Assembly (NCBI GenBank): GCA_963573305.1
Contig: OY754327.1
Coordinates: 59,574,244 to 59,638,243 of the forward strand
Source: Pyrrhosoma nymphula
Lineage: Eukaryota; Arthropoda; Insecta; Odonata; Coenagrionidae
DNA: 64,000 nucleotides
Direction: 5' to 3'
Position 1 is the stretch's first letter. The number at the start of each line of letters is the position of its first letter. Under the pieces are notes generated by a model. The model did no database searches and was not told the origin of the DNA. It saw only the letters and a list, made by a program, of their open reading frames with translations. This document shows, in pieces, positions 22,690-35,504 of this stretch. The position numbers and the translations under genes were made by a program.

Positions 22690-24980
22690 TAAGTGTAACC
22701 CCGTGCAACTCTTTTCCTTTCGCATATCTTCTCATTCTGAAATCGTCATATCTTGAATATGCCTAGCTCGTTCAGCGGTCTCAAGGGGCTAGGCAGAATA
22801 ACACACAGATATCTTGGAGCAGAGTCATCAGCTCGTGATTAAAAAACGATAAACTGACAGCTCGTACAATAGATAAATGAGAGCGTTGACGTCATCCTTA
22901 TCCATAGTAATGGCATGTGAGCAGCGATAAAATCGAATTTGAAGTCATATAAACACTCAAAATGCTTATGGGTCTTCCATGACGATAGAAGATGACGGAA
23001 GTTGGGTCCACAGGTTCTCAGGGTGACCGTGATGCGATAAGAATACATGTCCGAAGACAACGAAGTGGATGTGGAAGGTCTTGTCATCCCGAATAATGTA
23101 CATTTTCACTTTATCGTGTTTATATATTCCCAGTCAATCACATAATAATCACACATAAACGTGAAGGTGCGTTTACCAGGTAGAGCTAGAAATCACCTCG
23201 TACTAGGCCTAAAAGAGTGCATAATGCACGTATTAGGGGAGGAATTGCAAAATGAATTGAGGAACTTATGGTTTTCTTCGAAGTTCTGGTATCCAAAAGC
23301 ATCGAACCTCCTAGATTGCAAGAGGAGCTGTTTACCGAGAGTCTGCCGAGAATTGAGTCTAGGATTCACCTACCCGTTGCCGAGCGCTACACCGATAGGA
23401 CTACTTCTTCGTCCTCTTATTTTTAATAACTAATCGTTAGAAATGCGAGCTTCCCAACCTCTTCAGTGTAGCTAACATAAGATGAGATTGTTCACAGTTA
23501 GGCAGCTAGATATCAGTTCAAATGAGAATACATCAAAATTTGTATTTATATGTTGCCAATGTTCTATCTTTTCCCCCATAAGACATTAAAGTTTCATTGT
23601 GATTCATTTCTATCCGATGTCATCCTAAAAAATTGTGCTATATCGAGGGTAGAATTACTTTACTAATTACTAGAGGCCGAAATAAAATCCCCCAAGGATT
23701 ACGGTAGCTACAACTTAAATATGAGAATAAACGGAACAAAAGTACAGTACGTTTCGCAAGGTCTAGAACGATTTAGTTAATAGTTTTTCTAAGGTACTGA
23801 CGACGTGATTTAATCATGAATGCCAATGCAAGTTAATTCATAAAAGATTGACATCGGCCTTGCGATCTAACTTCGACAAGATTTGTTGGTTGAATATAAT
23901 GAACAACAAGAATGCGCAACATGCGCAAGAAGAACATAACTACTCAAATTTTAAACTTAAGAAATCCTGCGCCCGAGTTCCGAAACTCCTCCTCCTGACC
24001 TGTGACGCTACCCCAGGCAATTAAATTCATGTTTTATTGATAAGGAAATGAGATGTTACCTCTGCATTAATTTACATATTAAAATTAATTCTTATTCTAT
24101 TTCAATTAATGAGAGATGAAAGTTCCGTCCAAAATAAATACTTGACGCCACCAAGCACGTAATCCACGGTTCCATGTGCCATAGATTAATAATCTTATAA
24201 TACAAATTGATTTTATTATTACATGCGTGCTTTGATAGTAAGTTTGAATTTTATGTTCTCATAATCTGAAGACCTAATCCAATTTCTTTTCTCTGGACGT
24301 AAATTATGCATTATCGTTGCTCACTGTTTCATGGTTACTTTTCAAGACACTCAAATCACAGGTTCACTTTACGAATCCAAAAATAAAATATTGACATTTT
24401 CTAGAGCCACTAAGATATGTGTGCCAATTTCTCCAGTTATGCACTTCAAGCTGTGGAATATCCGCCCTTCACATCCACTGAGGTGTCCTTAAAACCTCTC
24501 AGAATGACGCCTGACTAACTGCCGGCAGTCCGTGCCGATTGGAATGCAACGGCAATTAACTCTCGCAGAGTTGGGTGCGCTAAGTGGGAGAGAGACTGGA
24601 TATTGAACGTGGAATTTCCCGACAACAGGTAACGCCCGACTCAAAATTAGTACGCGCTCAAGAGCGACTGATCCTACAGGCCACTTACCATTTCTTTCCT
24701 CTCAACTCCAAACCTTGTCCTCTGCTCTCACTCCAATCGCTTCCTTCATCAACCCACCATAACACTTTTTTTTAATTGATCAAAAACGGTGGTTACTTTC
24801 CAAGAAAACTACCACACTTTCTTCTGTTTTTTCATTATTTAACTTAAACTGCCGGTAAAATGGATTTTTTCTGAAAGGAATTCAAATTTTAACCTTTGAA
24901 AGTGAGAGGACATTATTTACAGGATGTTTTTGGAGAGTTGATGATTTTTTAATGACCAACTCTCCAAATAATCCCTTAAT
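22690..24980. other. AT-rich intergenic DNA, nothing recognised
   Basis: No supported feature. An ORF at 23161-23433 has no recognisable similarity and no start codon at its beginning. Confidence 0.5.
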
Positions 24981-24993
24981 AATTAAGTGGTCA
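24981..24993 (+). repeat. Target-site duplication, left copy (13 bp)
   Basis: AATTAAGTGGTCA here is repeated exactly at 25203-25215, on the other side of the palindromic insertion. Confidence 0.8.
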
Positions 24994-25202
24994 TGTATAA
25001 TTTTAGGCTTTCCCGGCGAATGATGCTGATGAGTTGTTCTAGGGTTTCCCACCGGGTTAGGCTTTCCATGATTGCCGCCGTTTCGGAGGAGACTTTCCTG
25101 CCATTTTTCCAGATCCTTGAAAATGGCAGGAAAGTCTCCTGCCGAAACGTCGGCAATCATGGAAAGCCAAACCCGGTGGGATTCCCGAGAACAACTAATC
25201 AG
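24994..25202. mobile_element. Palindromic Penelope-like terminal insertion with a hammerhead-like motif
   Basis: This 209-bp insertion is a near-perfect foldback. The left arm (about 25008-25110) is the inverse of the right arm (about 25112-25192). Each arm contains TGGCAGGAAAGTCTCCT, the GAAACG core and a CCACCGGG/CCCGGTGGG block. In the right arm a diverged CTGANGA box (CTTGAAAA, 25116-25123) is followed by a perfect six-base stem (GGCAGG/CCTGCC), then GAAAC and GTC. That order is the hammerhead ribozyme core known from Penelope-like retroelements. The exact 13-bp flanking duplication indicates insertion by target-primed reverse transcription rather than by a cut-and-paste transposase. No ORF or GIY-YIG domain is present. 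Confidence 0.65.
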
Positions 25203-25219
25203 AATTAAGTGGTCAATAA

Positions 25220-27340
25220 CTAGCTATCATCAAATTATTTACAGGGCAATGCACAGACCTCCCTGAAGAACTGACTTAACTGAACTTGATTGGATGAAGA
25301 AAAACGACGTTTTGTATACTTTAATCAATGTTTTGGTTTTATACACTAAAAGAAGAATTTTATGTGGCAATTTCACATTAAATATAATAATCTTGAACCT
25401 AGTTACCTATTAGGTACTTCATGTACCTTCAGCTATCATCATTTCTTAACGTTAATCGGGTATCCACGGTATTCTACTATTTTTATGAATTTCCAACGTT
25501 TCATTATAAAAAGGGACTAGAATTGCATATGTACAATTACATCTATGCTAAAAAAAACTAGTACATGTAAAATTCAGATTATTAGCAATTAATTAAACCA
25601 AAAATGATGATCAGGCCAGTATTTAATGCACCAGGTAAAACACGATTAAATATCGAGCTAATTGATCAAAGGTGAAAAATATTCTAAAAACTCGCGATGC
25701 AATGAATATACCATTCCGCTTCAACAGTAATAGAACGCAATGGTACATCAAGCATAACACTGTAAAACTTCTATGGCTCTCCCGGAAAATCTTCTTTATC
25801 TAAAAGGAGTCGAGGTTAACTACGGATAAGTGGAAGCCTATATTGTCCCGGCTACTTCGCTTCTCTCTTTTCTTTTCGGCTGCATCCACCTCTCTCTCGC
25901 TGCTCCAGAAGAGAGAGGTCAATTCATAGCGTAACCCTGGGAGTAGCATTAAGGGTCATCCAACTACTGAGTTCAATTCACGCCGGTCACAAAGACATTA
26001 AACAGTTCATGACAGGACAACAACAATGCGCTTAGCGGAATTCGAGCGCACAACATTCCCGCAGTGAGTAAGCGCATTATCCACCGAGCAACTCGGTCGG
26101 CCTGTGAAAAAAACTTAATATCATCGTACAGAGTGACTCCTCTGCCGTCGGACCAACGGCTATGAAGTATCCAGCATGCTAGTTTAATGTCTAATCTGGC
26201 CTTATTATCTCTAATCAAACAATTATTTGCATCATATCCAGAAATTAGCCAATCTATGGAGGATATAAGTCAGCAAATATAATACGCATATAACAATGGT
26301 ACAGACTGGACAAAGAGTAAAAATTCCACCATTAAAATAAAAACTCGACTACCGTTACACGTTTTATCTTCCTAATTTTAATGTTTCAGAACATCATGGC
26401 GAAATGACATCATAATGCAATGAAAATTCATCAGAGGATAGCCACAAGCGTATTTTTCATCACAGAACTCCAGCTTATATGTACTGTTATTTCATCACCC
26501 TGTCTACCATCGCACTTTCATCATTCGGAGTACTCTACTCTCGGTTTGACCCGTAAACGCCTATTCCTTTAATTTTTTCCTCCTTTATTTCCGCAATCTT
26601 CCCACCTCGCTTCATCCCTTTTAAAACTCTTTAAATCTTACAGGATGGTAATGTAGGAGAGCTTTTCCTCAATAAAGTTAATTTATATTATTCTCTTTTG
26701 TTATCTTAGGAGTTTCCATTCTTATAGAACCTTCATTTCTTCCCTTACCCTTCCTACTCTTCTTCATTTGTTTTCCTTTCGGTTCATTGTCTTATCCTTT
26801 CATCGTTCAATGTGTTACGATCACTCTCTACTACTCTTCCCCTTCCCAGTAGCAAGTGTTGAACTAATTTGACGAAGTATTTCGGTTAAACCACATCCTT
26901 TTAAAGACAAAAAAGAAGTCCAATTAATCTGCCTTTCATCCTTCCCCAATGTTTTCAATAAATCCATGCGGATGCTACCCATAAAAACCACCTTCCTAGC
27001 CTTCATTTCCCATAATGCACAACTCCATGGGGCTCGTAGTGCACAATCAACCGGTTCTCTCGTCAATTATTCTAATTTTCCCAGTTTTTCTCATGGTATT
27101 CCTCTACACATCCCACTCTCCCGTTACTGTACCCTGCAAGCTAAGTCGTCATCGACGTTGCTTCCCTGAATAACATGAGTAAGAAATTTCCGATATTGGT
27201 CTCACTGAAATGATTTAATTTTCGTGAAACATTAAATTTTTTAATAAATTTCCGCAAGGAGATAAATGAAGTACATCATCAAAGTTACGGGCATAGCTTC
27301 AACACCAGAAAATAATTTACTCCTCGAATTGAGTCAAAAA
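25220..27340. other. AT-rich intergenic DNA, nothing recognised
   Basis: No gene or repeat is recognised. A pyrimidine-rich patch lies at about 26500-26830. Confidence 0.5.
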
Positions 27341-27443
27341 GTGTCAAATTCAAAGAACTGCGGAACTAGCCGCACAATAACTTTAACGTTGTCACCTGCT
27401 GATGGTCACACATTTGTGTGAAATTTACAGTGAAAAAATCGTT

Positions 27444-27508
27444 CGCCTGGACTGGGATTCGAACCCAGATTTCGCGCCGAGTGCTCTACCAGTTAAGCTA
27501 CCCAGGCG
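27444..27508 (-). pseudogene. tRNA-like sequence, copy 1, 8 nt shorter than copy 2
   Basis: It has the same acceptor, D arm and T arm as copy 2 but lacks eight bases in the anticodon 3' stem and variable loop. It cannot fold as a tRNA, so it is a pseudogene or SINE head. Confidence 0.75.
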
Positions 27509-27757
27509 TCATCTCTCACTGCGAAATTTATGGAGGCTTTAAGGAGCGAGATGTCTTCACAGGTATCGTGCATACAATGCCAAAGTACCCGTGTGCGAAC
27601 GCTAAGCGCTACTGTCCACGAGGTAAAGCCAAACTTTAAACACAGGTGTTTACTTATACAAATTCAAAGAACTGCGGTACTAGCCGCGCAGTAATTTTAA
27701 CGGAGTAACCCGCTGATGGTCACACATTTGTGTGAAATTCACAGTGAAAAAACCGTT

Positions 27758-27830
27758 CGCCTGGACTGGGATTCGAACCCAGACCCCCCGATTTCGCGCC
27801 GAGTGCTCTACCAGTTAAGCTACCCAGGCG
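27758..27830 (-). tRNA. tRNA-like cloverleaf, probably a tRNA-derived repeat and not a functional tRNA
   Basis: On the minus strand the acceptor GCCTGGG pairs with TCCAGGC. The D arm is GCTT/GAGC, the anticodon stem CTCGG/TCGGG contains wobble pairs, and the T arm CTGGG-TTCGAAT-CCCAG is perfect. The loop is CGCGAAA, giving a nominal CGA anticodon. Position 33 is G instead of the nearly universal U, and there is no long variable arm as a serine tRNA would need. The internal A and B boxes look intact, so Pol III could still transcribe it. Presence in repeated copies supports a SINE or tRNA-like repeat. Confidence 0.55.
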
Positions 27831-27959
27831 TCATCTCTCACTGTGAATTTTAAAGAGGCTTTAAGGAGCGAGGTGTCTTCACAGGTACCGTGCATACAAT
27901 GCCAAAGTACCCGTGTGCGAACGCTAAGCGCTACTGTCCACGAGGTAAAGCCAAACTTT

Positions 27960-30900
27960 TTTATTATCTCATTCTAATTGCCAAAATGACAATCCCAGAG
28001 ATGCTATAGGAAAAATTTACAGTGACCTGTGATATTTTTAGGAAATTTCGGAAATAAATAAAATATAATGAGATAGAAAGGTTAATTACAGAGAACCAAC
28101 TGACTGAGAAAGCTACATGCATGGGCAAATTACATTTGACCTCCCACAATAAATACTATTACCAAGCCAAAATAAAAAGTCATGCAGATCCGTGTGCAAG
28201 CTCCGAAGTATTTCATAAAATAAATAAGGAGAGAATGTTTCTAAACAATCACACTCTCTATAATTCAAGAATTCTCCTCCAATAATTTCCCTTTTACTTA
28301 GATCATTGCACTCTAAAATAAAACCGCCTCAAAGCGTGCCAATATCAGGTCTCGGGGTATCTTGATCATCTTAGGGTGAACAACTGTATGCACATGATAG
28401 GAAGAGGAACTATCGAGTAAAAACTAAAGGTGCATAAGCCACATTTATCAATGTTTAAATATATTCCAACCTGGAAAGAAATAACTACCGAAGGAATTTT
28501 TTTTAAAGAACCTCCACCTTACATCTTTTTGAATTGGTAGGAGAATTGCAGACACAACCTTATACATCAAATGCATTCAAGCAGTAAAGAATTTTCAGTT
28601 TCATTTTATCACACAGGCATACGAACTACTAAAAAATGAGAAAAATTAAGAGCCATGAGTTCATTTAAATCAATCTTTAAGTTTGATGAAAATGGTAATT
28701 GTTTATAATAATTTTAAGGAAGTTTGAGTACCGAATTTCCGATGGTAATGCGGAGGATCTCGCCAGAAAAAAAAATGTATGATTTCAATAATAATGGTTT
28801 CAATGTATTCCACACAAAAAAAGTTAAATACCTAAAAATTAAAATTCATTCAAGTAATGCCATTCGATTTCTCGAGTTATGAGCGGGGAAAATACAAACA
28901 AAAATCATTTACATAAAAGTACCATTCTACCACCGCAATTTAGCATTACATTAAAAAGAATATGCTGTTATCCGTATTTTTTCCAATGGTTGCTGGTAGA
29001 TATAATGAAAATCTAAATTTAAAAAAATTAAATGCCCTAACGAGATCATTGATGTTTTTTTCCACTCATACTCTTCACGAGTAGCCCAATCATAACTACA
29101 CCGAGGGCAATCAGAAGAACTGTTTAAAGTTTTGCTTTCTGGAGTTAGACCAATTAAAAAAGCCAATACCAAAAATAGACCCCCAGGTGACAGACAACTT
29201 TTCATTAACATTTAAACGCTCTCAAAAATGTTTTTTCTCCATACCTTAGGTGAGCAAGGCAGAGAATTAGCACAAATTCACTATATAAATAATCCGCAAT
29301 GGAAATAAACGCAACGAGAAAGTTATGACTACAAAAGTGAAAACATTTTCTTTCCGAATTGTTATTCAGGACCTCCTTGCTTCTTTCACGAATTAGTTAA
29401 CGTACACATTCACATTACTTTATTCATGACACCATCAGATACAATTATAAGCTACTGTTAACTTTAGCCACTTCCCATTAGTACAAAATCACATTTTATT
29501 GGTACATCTGATATTTGTGTTTCTAATCAGAATATTATATGCCATCTATAACTGATATTTCTGTTTCGAATCAGTAATTCCGTGAAATAGAATTCGATTT
29601 CGACTAACTTGAAGAAAATTGTTTCAATATTGGATATGGTACGACCATTTGGTATTTCAGTTCCTTCTTGAACGCATAATTTGGTTATGATGTTGGAATA
29701 CGCGCAGAAAACAATATTCTCCGTGCGGATGATATGCCGTTCAAACATTTACCACGTATCCAAACAGTCACACAACGCAAACGCTCGCAATGAGTTTCTC
29801 CTCACAACTCCTCCCAATTTACCCCCTCTTATGAAATAATTTCCTTCTTAATATTGTTGGTGCAAATAAGCTTAAAGGTCAGTGTTCACATATCTCTCTT
29901 ACTTTGGTGTGAATACAGTAAATAAGAATGTGCCGCAGAAAGCTAGTTAAAACATCGAAAATTAAGTGTATGCTAAATATTTTTCATTAATTTAGAGAAA
30001 GAAGCACTTTCATAAGATAATACTGTAGTCACCTTCGTGAAATAAGGAGTAATAATGACTCAAAGCTTTGAAAAACCGACAAAACACCAGTTTCTAGCTG
30101 AGATAGGAATGATCCCATTTGGAAATCAATGGATGCAAACTCATTTTTTAAATCATCTTATTTTTAGCGTTATTTTAAGGGACTATCATATTTTTAAAAA
30201 AGCTTTCGAGAGAGTGACAGAAGGATTTTCACAGCAGCATTTCCCTATTACCTTTCAAAGGTTTTCGAAAGCGTAACCGCGGAATTACCTTGCCCGCTTA
30301 TACATCCTGCCGCCATCTACCGACAGAAAGAGGGACTTAAAGGTGATACCCGCGGGGATAGCAGATGCGGATTGCGCCAGGTTCTTCGGGGAACGGCAAC
30401 TTTATGGATTGCCGGACGTTTCTCATGGCTATATGTATGGATTATTGAGTCGAGAATACGACCATAGCCATGGACTCATCATCGATGAGAATATGGGGAA
30501 GAAGCACTTGAGGCCCGCGGCAAAACTTCGCGGCGCCAATTACGCGCACATGTAAAACCAATTGATTTTCATTCGACGGCGCAACCCGCCACGTGATTTT
30601 GCGGCAAAAGCATATTTTACGAATAGATTAGTGAGTGAACGTGCTTTTACAATCTAAGAGACTGTTCCGCATCTTCTGAGGCACTTTATGATTTTCTTGA
30701 GAACTAAGGATTGAGTACTTCACGAACATCACAATGAAAACGTATTATATCTTTAAACGTAGTTTATCTTATCAAACAAGCCTACACAAGAAATGTCGTA
30801 AGAAATAATTAATGGTTATTTATTAATGTAGTCCTAAATGCCATACTTTCGGGCCAATAAATAGTTTCGTAGAGATAAGGATTCTCAGGGAAAATTACTT

Positions 30901-32860
30901 CACTTTCCGCTTCCTTAGCTGTCTTCGTTTAAATGCATAATTTTCGGAAATGCTTTTTAGTTAGATACATTTAAATATAGATACTTTCTTGGCTCTATGA
31001 AATACTACTAAGAATTTTCAGGAGACTACTAAAGAACAATTCAAGCAATGAATATTTGGTATTTCAGTTCAGTTCACCAATGTTAGTATGAAATGAAGTT
31101 CACTAAAACGGACGGTCATCAGGGAGATCCGGGAAGATGGAGGTTTTAAAAATTAATTTTCAATCCGTTCTTTCACACAAATTCAATATTCGATTGTATA
31201 CGGATATAATTAACGTATAATAAGAGGGAAAAAGAGCTGGAGGTATGTATCTCAAAATCAAATCACTCCGAAATCATGCTGTTTCACTACATAGTGACCG
31301 ACGGTGGAAGGAGTTTTGACTCGCAACACCTGCAATACCTTGTCGTGCGAGGCCAATGATACCCAAGCTTCATATTCATGAGTTATAATTCTAGTGGTAT
31401 TCCTACCAAATTTACTGCCGATGCCGGCATGTCCATTTGTTTGGACTGCATCCATCGCACGACATGACATTGAATGGTAGAATATTGGATGGCATGGCAG
31501 AGCGTGGAGTGTCACGTCATTGTGGCAACCACCGAATTCTTCCGTAAATAAGTTTAAATTATTATGATTTTTACTCGACATTTTAATAAAAATTAACTTA
31601 TGCGAAGTTTCGAGTGAGTACCTATACAAAATTCAATTTTCACATGTTTAATCATGGGAGGTCAAAATTTGTACACACAATGGTCAATTATACAACATTC
31701 ATGCATCAAATGTTCGCACCGTATTAATAAAATAAAATAAATGAATATATTTTAATATTTCAACAAATAGCTACTTAACTGTGAACCAAACTACGATTTT
31801 TTTTTATTTATTCTGTGAATATAATGGGTAAATGAATATGCGAAAACTAGACCTAGGTTAATACCACGAGTTAATCACATCCCAAAATAGCTTTCTGACT
31901 AAATAATTTGAGAAGTGGTTCTGATAGCCTCTGAATCTCGTAGCCCGTTACTTTTTCATACTGATAATAGTGAAAGAATTCAGGACATTAATATTAATGT
32001 AAAATTATAATAGCAAAGCATATTACATTTGCGCTTCGATGGAATGAGTGCCAACCCAATGACACGTAGAGAATTAAAGAAGTCAAATATAAGTTCTGAG
32101 GAGTGGTATGACTATAAAGGAGCAGCTGTGGGGATTAAAAAATCTTTTAAATCCGTACAACTAAATTTATGTACTTTAAAACATTAATTGGGAGGATTAG
32201 AAGATTCAGAGTTGACTGGCCTATAAAATGGCAAATCGACCACGAGAAATAAAGAAGTGATGTGTTAAATGACATCAATCAATGCCGATTCCATGCTTAA
32301 AACTTACTGGGTATCGTTATTGGAAGAAAATATTTTAGCATTCAGCGTTTTAAATATTATTCACAACAGAGCAACGCTTGTCTACAATCAAACCAAACTT
32401 CGAATCTTTCGCCACTCCTCCTGTTAAAACCAGTAGTTTATCGTAGTAGTTTAGTAGTAGTTTAAGTCCCTCCAATCCTCCCTAAACAATAGTGGCATTC
32501 ATAAGAGCCGAAGCGTTTTAAGAACTCTACTTAAAATCCATGAGGGAGTATGACCACATTTACCATGCAAATTAATGTCTACATGGCAATGATTTGCCCT
32601 GTCTAAGTCTTATAAAACTTTACAAAAAACAAATCCTCACTTAGCCCTCGGCAAAGAATTCATCTTCTACATATACATACTATGCTGCGTGTTACCGAAG
32701 AGGCGTGTGGCAGGCGATGTTAGGACACCAGCCATGGAAGGGGAGGGAATAGGGGAAGGAGGGGGAAGAGGACACAGGCGAATTTTATGTTAACCATGGG
32801 TCTTATGTAAGTGTCCCGCTGTTTTTGTTGTAATCACTAATGGTGGGTGGGAAGAAGGTA
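27960..32860. other. AT-rich intergenic DNA, nothing firm
   Basis: No exon or repeat family is supported. A GC-richer island at about 30290-30560 contains the hairpin-forming pair CATGGCTATA / CCATAGCCATG. A 123-codon minus-strand ORF at 31258-31629 matches nothing I know. Confidence 0.45.
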
Positions 32861-32904
32861 TTTTCGCACCTATCAGTCCGCGGGTTTTCTCTTATCTCTT
32901 ATTT

Positions 32905-33065
32905 TGTGACTTCTTCCAGTTCTAGCGATATAGCGTGCTGTAAAAATATTATCCTCCGTGTCGTTCTGACACTCGCCTGATCGGAGTTTTTCAAGTAAGC
33001 TAAGCCTAGCGTGTATCGTCCGAGTCTCTAATGGTTCCCAACTTAATCCTATCATCAGCTGTGTG
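32905..33065 (+). repeat. Dispersed repeat, copy 1 (related to 38.87 kb)
   Basis: This segment shares an ordered series of words with 38870-39025, including TCTAGCGATATAG versus TCTAGAGATATAG, ATCCTCCGTGTC versus ATCATCCGTGTC, and AAGCCTAGCGTGT versus TAGCCAAGCGTGT. The copies are clearly diverged. Family unknown. Confidence 0.55.
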
Positions 33066-33404
33066 ATAATATCTATTCACTCGTAGTATTTGTTAACAAG
33101 GCGTGCGGCTTTTCTATGTATTTTATTTACTTAGCGAATTAATTCTTTCAGTGTGGGGTCCCAAATGCTCGCGGAGCGACTTATTCGAGATGTAAGAGCA
33201 AACCAGAGCAAAGTAGAATCTCTGTTTCACCTTTTCATCATGGTCACTATTGGACAGTAAAATGGAAAATCATCGTTTAGATGAAATTTTTTATGCTGTC
33301 TTATGCTAATGCTCTCCAGTAAAAGAATCGAAACTTCCAAAATTATTGCAAAACCAAACACCGTCAACCAACTCAAATACAAAGATTATAATAAAATATA
33401 TACT

Positions 33405-33700
33405 GGGCGGGAAGGCGGGGATTCCCGCCCGGGTCCCGGGCCACGCACTAGGTTTCGGGCTCGGGTCCGAAGGGCCCGGCGGGCCAGGCCCCGAACTTTG
33501 AACAGCCAGCAGACCAAACATCTCTGAGTGAAAGTACAATTTTGTCATACTGTACATAAATACCTATGAAATTGTAGCTTAACGCGTTTTTAACGCACAA
33601 ATCTTTTCAGAAGGGGGGAGGGGAGTCACAAAAACCGGGCCCCTTTGGACGTGCAGTGGCCCAGGCCCCTGAGCACCCACGCCACCCCTGCATAAGCTTC
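33405..33700. other. GC-rich, G/C-tract-rich segment, possible transposon end
   Basis: Two very GC-rich bits (33405-33500 and 33610-33690) sit in AT-rich DNA. On the minus strand the right edge begins CAGGGGTGGCGTGGG, which resembles a hAT-type terminus. No matching opposite end or target duplication was found, so no element is called. Confidence 0.3.
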
Positions 33701-34384
33701 ACGAAGACTTGAATAAGTAGCCTCATCTAAGGCAAAAGAGGAATTAGACAAATTCTACGATAGATCAAGAATTAGGGAGCTGAAAAGAATAACGTGTACC
33801 CCTTACTTTGGCGCTACGGCAGAGAAATCATTGATCAGACAGGTGAGATGACTCATTTTCCGCTACATTATTCAGAGACAGGAGCTTGACTCACTGACCT
33901 AAACTGAGGCTATAAAAGGCTGGAAGCACAAAATTTAAGCAAGAGAATCACATAGATGGGCTATAGTAACTCTGCACAAAGGAAATTGACTGAAATTCGC
34001 ACTTATCCTCTCAGTGGCTGGAGATTGAGAAAAACTGGACTAATTCCAGCGGAATTACGGGGTTCATACTACGTATTTTAATTACAAAGACAAAAATAAT
34101 AAAGCATATCAATCGATTATTTTAGTTGTTAAATTAACTACTAAAGAAGAGATTGTAAGGCGTTAACATAGGCGATAATTTAATTCCGACATGTTACCAC
34201 CGATTTTCCAACTTTATGGTTGTTTTCTGGGCATTAAGTCATAGTAGAATCAATTTTGATATTGTTTCCCACAAAACATTTCACTTACTAAGGAAGAAAA
34301 TTACAAGACACACACTCATTTTTCAGACAATGAGTCCATAGCAATGAGAAACTCATTAGCAGGATCAACTGCTAAGGAGGCTCA

Positions 34385-34835
34385 CAGGGAAAGTGTTTAT
34401 CCACTTGCACTGGGATTCAAATTCAGTTGCCCCATTCCGCACCAACCAACTGCTACAGCTTGTCATCACCCTTAGGCGTCCAATTTCACTTTGAATGACA
34501 CAGAAGCTTGAACTCTTTATGGACCGAAGTTTTTTATTGTTGAGAAAGAATTTTTTTCTTCTTAAAATTGAATAATCGAGGTTGCAGAAAAAACATAAAC
34601 GACTGATTACAGTATTTTTATTTGTTTTTCGACCCAGTTCAGCTCATTTGGCATTGGTAAATGAGCTGAGATGACTCCAGAACTATATGTGTCAAATTCG
34701 TCATCCTAAAGGGTTAATGGAACGACGCGTTCTCACGAGGTACAGCGCATATAATGACACTAACAATAAGTATTCGTACGCGTGCGCCTTGAGGCACATT
34801 TACAGCCACGTTTTAAACACATGGGAGTTTGCTTT
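34385..34835 (-). repeat. Diverged third copy of the tRNA-related 27.3-kb repeat unit
   Basis: On the minus strand AATTTGAATCCCAG (near 34406-34420) corresponds to the T arm and B box of the 27.7-kb copies, preceded by an A-box-like GTAGCAGTTGGTTGGTGC. At 34730-34830 the flank CTCACGAGGTACAGCGCATATAATG aligns, with changes, to CTTCACAGGTACCGTGCATACAATG of those copies. About 180 bp of other sequence, including a hairpin AGCTCATTT/AAATGAGCT (34638-34664), lies between the two parts. Confidence 0.5.
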
Positions 34836-35504
34836 GGATAAGTTCGAAATATGTATGTACTTCGAGACAAGTCACGGTATCAACTGTAGCAAAGTCTACC
34901 ACTGAGGGAAAGGAAAGAATTTTTTTTAATCCAAAAACTTTAAAAATATTTCAACAACTAGAATGGTGAAAGGTGATGGTGAAAATTTTAAGAAAATATT
35001 GGCCTGAAACCTACCTATTTTCACGCCATTTTGACACAATTGGCAAATACACTAAAATCCGGTATTATTATGTCTGGCTAATGTTAACCGCAAGAGAACG
35101 TTACTATGACGTTAAATCGATGTCAACTGAAAGGTTGAGTTTCGTATATTATGTCAGACAAGTTAGCCAACGTGGGCATTATTGATGGGAAAACGTATAA
35201 TCATCGTTTTTTACACCGAGAAAATACCAAACCAGAGATTATAAAACCCGGCCTAAGAAAAGATAGGCACGTTAAATATTTAATTTTGAGCCTACCTTTT
35301 AAGGTTTGGAGACTACTGTCGGTGCAAAAATTATGAAGACTGGAGTTAGAGAACCGATTAAAAATAAACCATAATACGTACATAAGTGCAAATTACATCA
35401 AATGTTAGCTCATTTTATTTTGCGTTTGACCATACTTACTGACAATTTTAGTACACACCTCTGATTTTTAATCGCGATGGCAACAAAAAAAGTACCGGTA
35501 AGTC

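Larger units (their letters stand above)
27345..27958. repeat. Tandem duplication, 314-bp unit, carrying a tRNA-like sequence
   Basis: Two direct copies start at 27345 and 27659 with CAAATTCAAAGAACTGCGG and stay similar to about 27640 and 27955 (CGAGGTAAAGCCAAACTT). Each carries a tRNA-like fold on the minus strand. Flanking text common to both includes GTGCATACAATGCCAAAGTA. A diverged third copy is found near 34.4-34.8 kb, so the unit is an interspersed tRNA-related element. Confidence 0.85.

Noticed and set aside
27758..27830. Functional tRNA-Ser(CGA)
   Set aside because: Position 33 is G, there is no long variable arm, and the locus is one of several repeat copies.
31258..31629. 123-codon minus-strand ORF as a gene
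   Set aside because: No domain, start context or splice sites; composition not distinctive.
33405..33700. hAT element from a CAGGGGTGGC terminus
   Set aside because: No matching opposite end or 8-bp duplication was found.
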